Shown piece by piece: positions 5,551 through 7,668 of a stretch of DNA of 7,668 nt. The notes under the pieces were generated by a model that saw only the letters and a list, made by a program, of their open reading frames with translations, was not told the DNA's origin and did not search any database. Source of the stretch: Phycisphaeraceae bacterium. GTDB taxonomy: Bacteria > Planctomycetota > Phycisphaerae > Phycisphaerales > UBA1924. The DNA lies in contig WUAK01000133.1 in the NCBI GenBank assembly GCA_009827205.1, forward strand, positions 1 to 7,668, read 5' to 3'. Numbering within the stretch: the first letter of the stretch is position 1; every line of letters begins with the position of its first letter. The translations under genes and the position numbers were made by a program.

Positions 5551-6195
5551 ATGAAATCGAGAAAGCTGATCGGAACTGTTCTTGTACTCTGCGCCGCTGG
5601 CGCAGCCGGCGCATGGGGCGCGGCGAGCGCTCTTCAACCCGAGAGCGAGCACCCGGGCAAGAAATTCATTGAACAGCGCATGGCGGAGATGGGCCAGGAC
5701 CCAATGCAGGCGTGGATGGAGGCCGGCACGCCGGGGCTGGCGCACGAGATCCTTGCAATGAGCGAGGGCGAGTGGGACGCGGTCAACCGTGTCTGGATGG
5801 CCCCAGGCGCAGAGCCGATGGAATCGCCAGCAAGCGCGACCATGGAACTCATCATGGATGGCCGGTTCGTCAAGACGAGCTACGAAGGTAGCATCATGGG
5901 CACGCCTTTCACCGGCATGGGGCTCATGGGCTACGACAACACCCGTAAGCTTTTCACGAGCCTGTGGATTGACAGCATGTCGACGAGCATGAGCACGGCG
6001 TACGGGAGCCTCGATGAAACCGGCACGATCCTCACATTTGTAGGGACCATGGACGAACCCACCACTGGTGAGATCGGAAAGAGCTACAAACAAGTTCTAC
6101 GGATGATCGATGAGGATCACTCAGTCTTTGAGATGTGGGAGATTCTCTACGGCGAGCCTTTCAAGGTGATGGAGATCGAGTACACCCGCAAGTAA
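5551..6195 (+). CDS. Exported DUF1579 family protein
   Basis: A 214-aa protein with an N-terminal signal peptide (basic MKSRK, then a hydrophobic stretch to about residue 27, likely cut near ASA). The body matches DUF1579, a family of unknown function: MSEGEWDAVNRVWM near the start of the domain, an ATMELIMDGRFVKTSYEGSIMGTPFTGMG-type strand set, GYDNTRKLFTSLWIDSMSTSM in the middle and KVMEIEYTRK at the end. Such proteins are expected to be a single beta-barrel-like domain. The ATG at 5551 is chosen over upstream ATGs (5518, 5545) because GGAG lies six bases before it and the signal peptide then begins cleanly. The 120 bases between it and the peptidase stop contain no clear terminator or promoter, so co-transcription with the peptidase is possible. 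It could be bound to substrate or lipid, but no catalytic residues are evident. Confidence 0.85.
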   Translation: MKSRKLIGTVLVLCAAGAAGAWGAASALQPESEHPGKKFIEQRMAEMGQDPMQAWMEAGTPGLAHEILAMSEGEWDAVNRVWMAPGAEPMESPASATMELIMDGRFVKTSYEGSIMGTPFTGMGLMGYDNTRKLFTSLWIDSMSTSMSTAYGSLDETGTILTFVGTMDEPTTGEIGKSYKQVLRMIDEDHSVFEMWEILYGEPFKVMEIEYTRK

Positions 6196-6222
6196 GCCAG
6201 GCCGACCTCTTCACGAGAAGGG

Positions 6223-6258
6223 ACAGCCGGCGCCGGGTCCAGCAGGGCCCGGCGCTGT
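6223..6258 (+). terminator. Strong G+C-rich hairpin after the DUF1579 gene, possible terminator
   Basis: GCGCCGGG (6230-6237) and CCCGGCGC (6248-6255) form a perfect 8-bp stem with a 10-base loop; an alternative pairing extends it with ACAGC (6223-6227) and GCTGT (6254-6258) around a bulge. It starts 28 bases after the DUF1579 stop. The bases after it (TGTTGTGCG) are only weakly T-rich, so termination may be inefficient or Rho-assisted. No other strong terminator is visible before sucD. Confidence 0.5.
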
Positions 6259-6345
6259 TGTGCGCGGGGGCCTATGCTGGGAGGCGGGGCCGAGCTGTGC
6301 TGGGCTCCGCGGATTCACCCGCGAATAAGGCATCGGAGCACACCC

Positions 6346-7320
6346 ATGGCCGTCCTCGTCAACGCCGACACCCGCGTCATCTGTCAGGGCATCACCGGTT
6401 CGTTCGGTGCGATCCACACCAAGGGCTGCCATCACTACGGCACAAAAGTTGTGGGCGGCGTGACACCCGGCAAGGGCGGCCAGAAAGATGCCAACGATCT
6501 GCCGATCTTCAACACTGTCGAGGAAGCCGTCGTCAAGGCCGGCGCCACTGCGACGATGATCTTCGTCCCGCCCGCGTTCTGCGGCGACGCGATCCTCGAG
6601 GCTGCCGACGCTGGTCTGAAGCTCATCTGCGCGATCACCGAGGGCGTGCCCGTGCAGGACATGGTCAAGGTCCGCGCGGTGCTCGACAACATGAACGCCG
6701 AGCTCCCAGACAACGAGCAGATCACACTCATCGGCCCCAACTGCCCGGGCATCATCACCCCCGGACCCAAGACGGGCAGCGGAACATCGGGCAGCGACAC
6801 CTACACAAACGCGGGCTGCAAGATCGGCATCATGCCCGGCTACATCAACACGCACATCAGCGAAGCCAAGACTGGGAAGGCGGTCGGCATCGTCAGCCGA
6901 TCGGGCACGCTTACCTACGAAGCGGTCTGGCAGACATCCAACTTCGGACTCGGCCAGTCAACATGCATCGGTATCGGGGGCGACCCCGTCCGCGGTATGA
7001 GCCACATTGATGCGCTCAAGCTCTTCCAGGACGATCCCGAGACGCACGGCATCATGATGATCGGCGAGATCGGAGGCTCCGACGAAGAAGCAGCCGCCGC
7101 GTTCGTCAAGGAGCACGTGACCAAACCCGTCGCCGGCTTTATCGCGGGCGCGACAGCCCCCCCCGGCAAGCGGATGGGTCATGCCGGTGCGATCATCGAA
7201 GCCGATGGCTCGGGTACAGCCGAGGGCAAGATCAAAGCGATGCGTGCAGCGGGCATCGAGGTCGCCGACAGCCCCGCCGACATGGGCAGGGCAATGGTCG
7301 CCGCGATGGGCCTGAGCTGA
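6346..7320 (+). CDS. sucD: Succinyl-CoA synthetase (succinate-CoA ligase) subunit alpha
   Basis: The alpha subunit of the TCA-cycle enzyme converting succinyl-CoA, phosphate and NDP to succinate, CoA and NTP; it binds CoA and carries the phosphohistidine. Visible landmarks are VICQGITGSFG (11-21, CoA-binding Rossmann domain), YGTKVVGGVTPGKGG (31-45), ITEGVPVQDM (97-106), IGPNCPGIITPG (129-140), IVSRSGTLTYEAV (182-194), GIGGDPV (209-215), MIGEIGGSDEEAAA (238-251) and GKRMGHAGAII (274-284), with active-site His279. At 324 aa it is about 35 residues longer than the E. coli protein, because of extra residues near 115-124, 141-157 and 169-177. The equivalent of E. coli GHIH reads GYIN (165-168). 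The ATG at 6346 has GGAG seven bases upstream; a small CGCGG/CCGCG repeat (6308-6323) lies just before that. The beta subunit gene sucC is not adjacent on either side and must be elsewhere. Confidence 0.96.
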   Translation: MAVLVNADTRVICQGITGSFGAIHTKGCHHYGTKVVGGVTPGKGGQKDANDLPIFNTVEEAVVKAGATATMIFVPPAFCGDAILEAADAGLKLICAITEGVPVQDMVKVRAVLDNMNAELPDNEQITLIGPNCPGIITPGPKTGSGTSGSDTYTNAGCKIGIMPGYINTHISEAKTGKAVGIVSRSGTLTYEAVWQTSNFGLGQSTCIGIGGDPVRGMSHIDALKLFQDDPETHGIMMIGEIGGSDEEAAAAFVKEHVTKPVAGFIAGATAPPGKRMGHAGAIIEADGSGTAEGKIKAMRAAGIEVADSPADMGRAMVAAMGLS

Positions 7321-7326
7321 CCCTGT

Positions 7327-7668
7327 TTACGCGTTCTTCTTTGTCTCGATCTCTGCGACACGAGCCTTTAGCTCGCTGATCTCAGGCGCGCTCCGGCTGC
7401 GGCCTACCCGCGATGCGAACGCCCCGCCGCCCGTGCCGGCACCGATGACAGCGATCAGCGCCAGGAGCTCTGCGGGCGACAAGCTGTCTCGCAGCACACG
7501 AGCCTCGGCCTCGGTCAGCCCGAGTTCTTGAAGCTGATTCTCGAGCGCATCGACCCGCTGAACGCTCTTGTGCGTTTCTGACTCGATCGTGATGAGCCTG
7601 CTGTCCTGCTCGCGGATGCCCGACTGGATGCTGCTCAGAGTCTCGCCGATCACACCCCCGATCGGTCC
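7327..7668 (-). CDS. Coiled-coil and single-membrane-segment protein of unknown function (partial at right edge)
   Basis: The frame ends with TAA at 7329-7327 and is open through the right edge, so the gene probably starts outside the window; a GTG at 7653 is a possible start but has no properly spaced ribosome binding site. Numbered from that GTG, residues about 11-45 are polar with heptad-like spacing (IREQDSRLITIESETHKSVQRV...), suggesting a coiled coil. They are followed by a hydrophobic, Gly/Ala-rich segment at 61-81 (AELLALIAVIGAG...), a basic patch (RVGRSR) and a second short helical stretch ISELKARVAEIETKK. The layout, coil then membrane segment then coil, occurs in small envelope scaffolds and in some phage lysis-region proteins; neither is supported further here. 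It converges on sucD with six bases between the stop codons. Confidence 0.65.
   Translation of the reverse strand, partial: GPIGGVIGETLSSIQSGIREQDSRLITIESETHKSVQRVDALENQLQELGLTEAEARVLRDSLSPAELLALIAVIGAGTGGGAFASRVGRSRSAPEISELKARVAEIETKKNA

Noticed and set aside
6135..7010. A 291-codon plus-strand frame overlapping the DUF1579 end and sucD
   Set aside because: It runs out of frame through highly conserved sucD sequence and yields an Arg/His-rich product with no recognisable motif.
7327..7668. Prophage remnant or lysis cassette at the right edge
   Set aside because: One coil-membrane-coil protein is not enough; no endolysin, tail or integrase gene is present in the window.
1..7668. CRISPR array, IS element, tRNA or rRNA
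   Set aside because: No regularly spaced direct repeats, terminal inverted repeats with a transposase, cloverleaf-like segment or rRNA-like stretch was seen on either strand.

Overview
This window most likely comes from a planctomycete, probably of the Phycisphaerae type. That is inferred from three things: an exported protease ending in a paired DxNGDxxxTPxDFxxW calcium-loop tail of the kind common in that group, small membrane proteins with a 'CPxC...CPECG' zinc ribbon, and an LptB that implies an outer membrane. Base composition is around 60% G+C, apart from a poorer stretch near 2460-2990.

Left half, minus strand (4128 down to 1): eight same-strand reading frames, with gaps of only 2-51 nt or short overlaps, that could form one transcription unit. 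In transcription order they are: a 379-aa protein joining a P-loop-like half to a nucleoside 2-deoxyribosyltransferase-like half; three small membrane proteins that look like paralogs, two ending in a four-cysteine zinc ribbon and one without it; two tandem DUF4870 (Tic20-like) membrane proteins; the lipopolysaccharide-export ATPase LptB; and, overlapping its stop codon, the first codons of another gene that leaves the window.

A 231-bp divergent intergenic region (4129-4359) separates this block from the plus-strand genes. It holds a weak candidate promoter and a near-perfect inverted repeat. No other gap in the window is that long, and none exceeds 300 bases.

Right half, plus strand: an exported pappalysin-like (M43-type) zinc metallopeptidase with a C-terminal dockerin-like tail; an exported DUF1579 protein; a strong GC-rich hairpin that may be a terminator; and sucD, the alpha subunit of succinyl-CoA synthetase, here without sucC beside it and carrying three lineage-type insertions. 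A minus-strand coiled-coil/membrane protein converges on sucD with 6 nt between the stop codons and runs off the right edge.

There is no sign of a mobile element, CRISPR array, phage module, rRNA or tRNA. The parts with the best claim to being undescribed are the run of small membrane proteins (1841-2986 plus the DUF4870 pair) and the P-loop/NDT-like fusion that heads it. No function can be assigned to that cluster from sequence alone.
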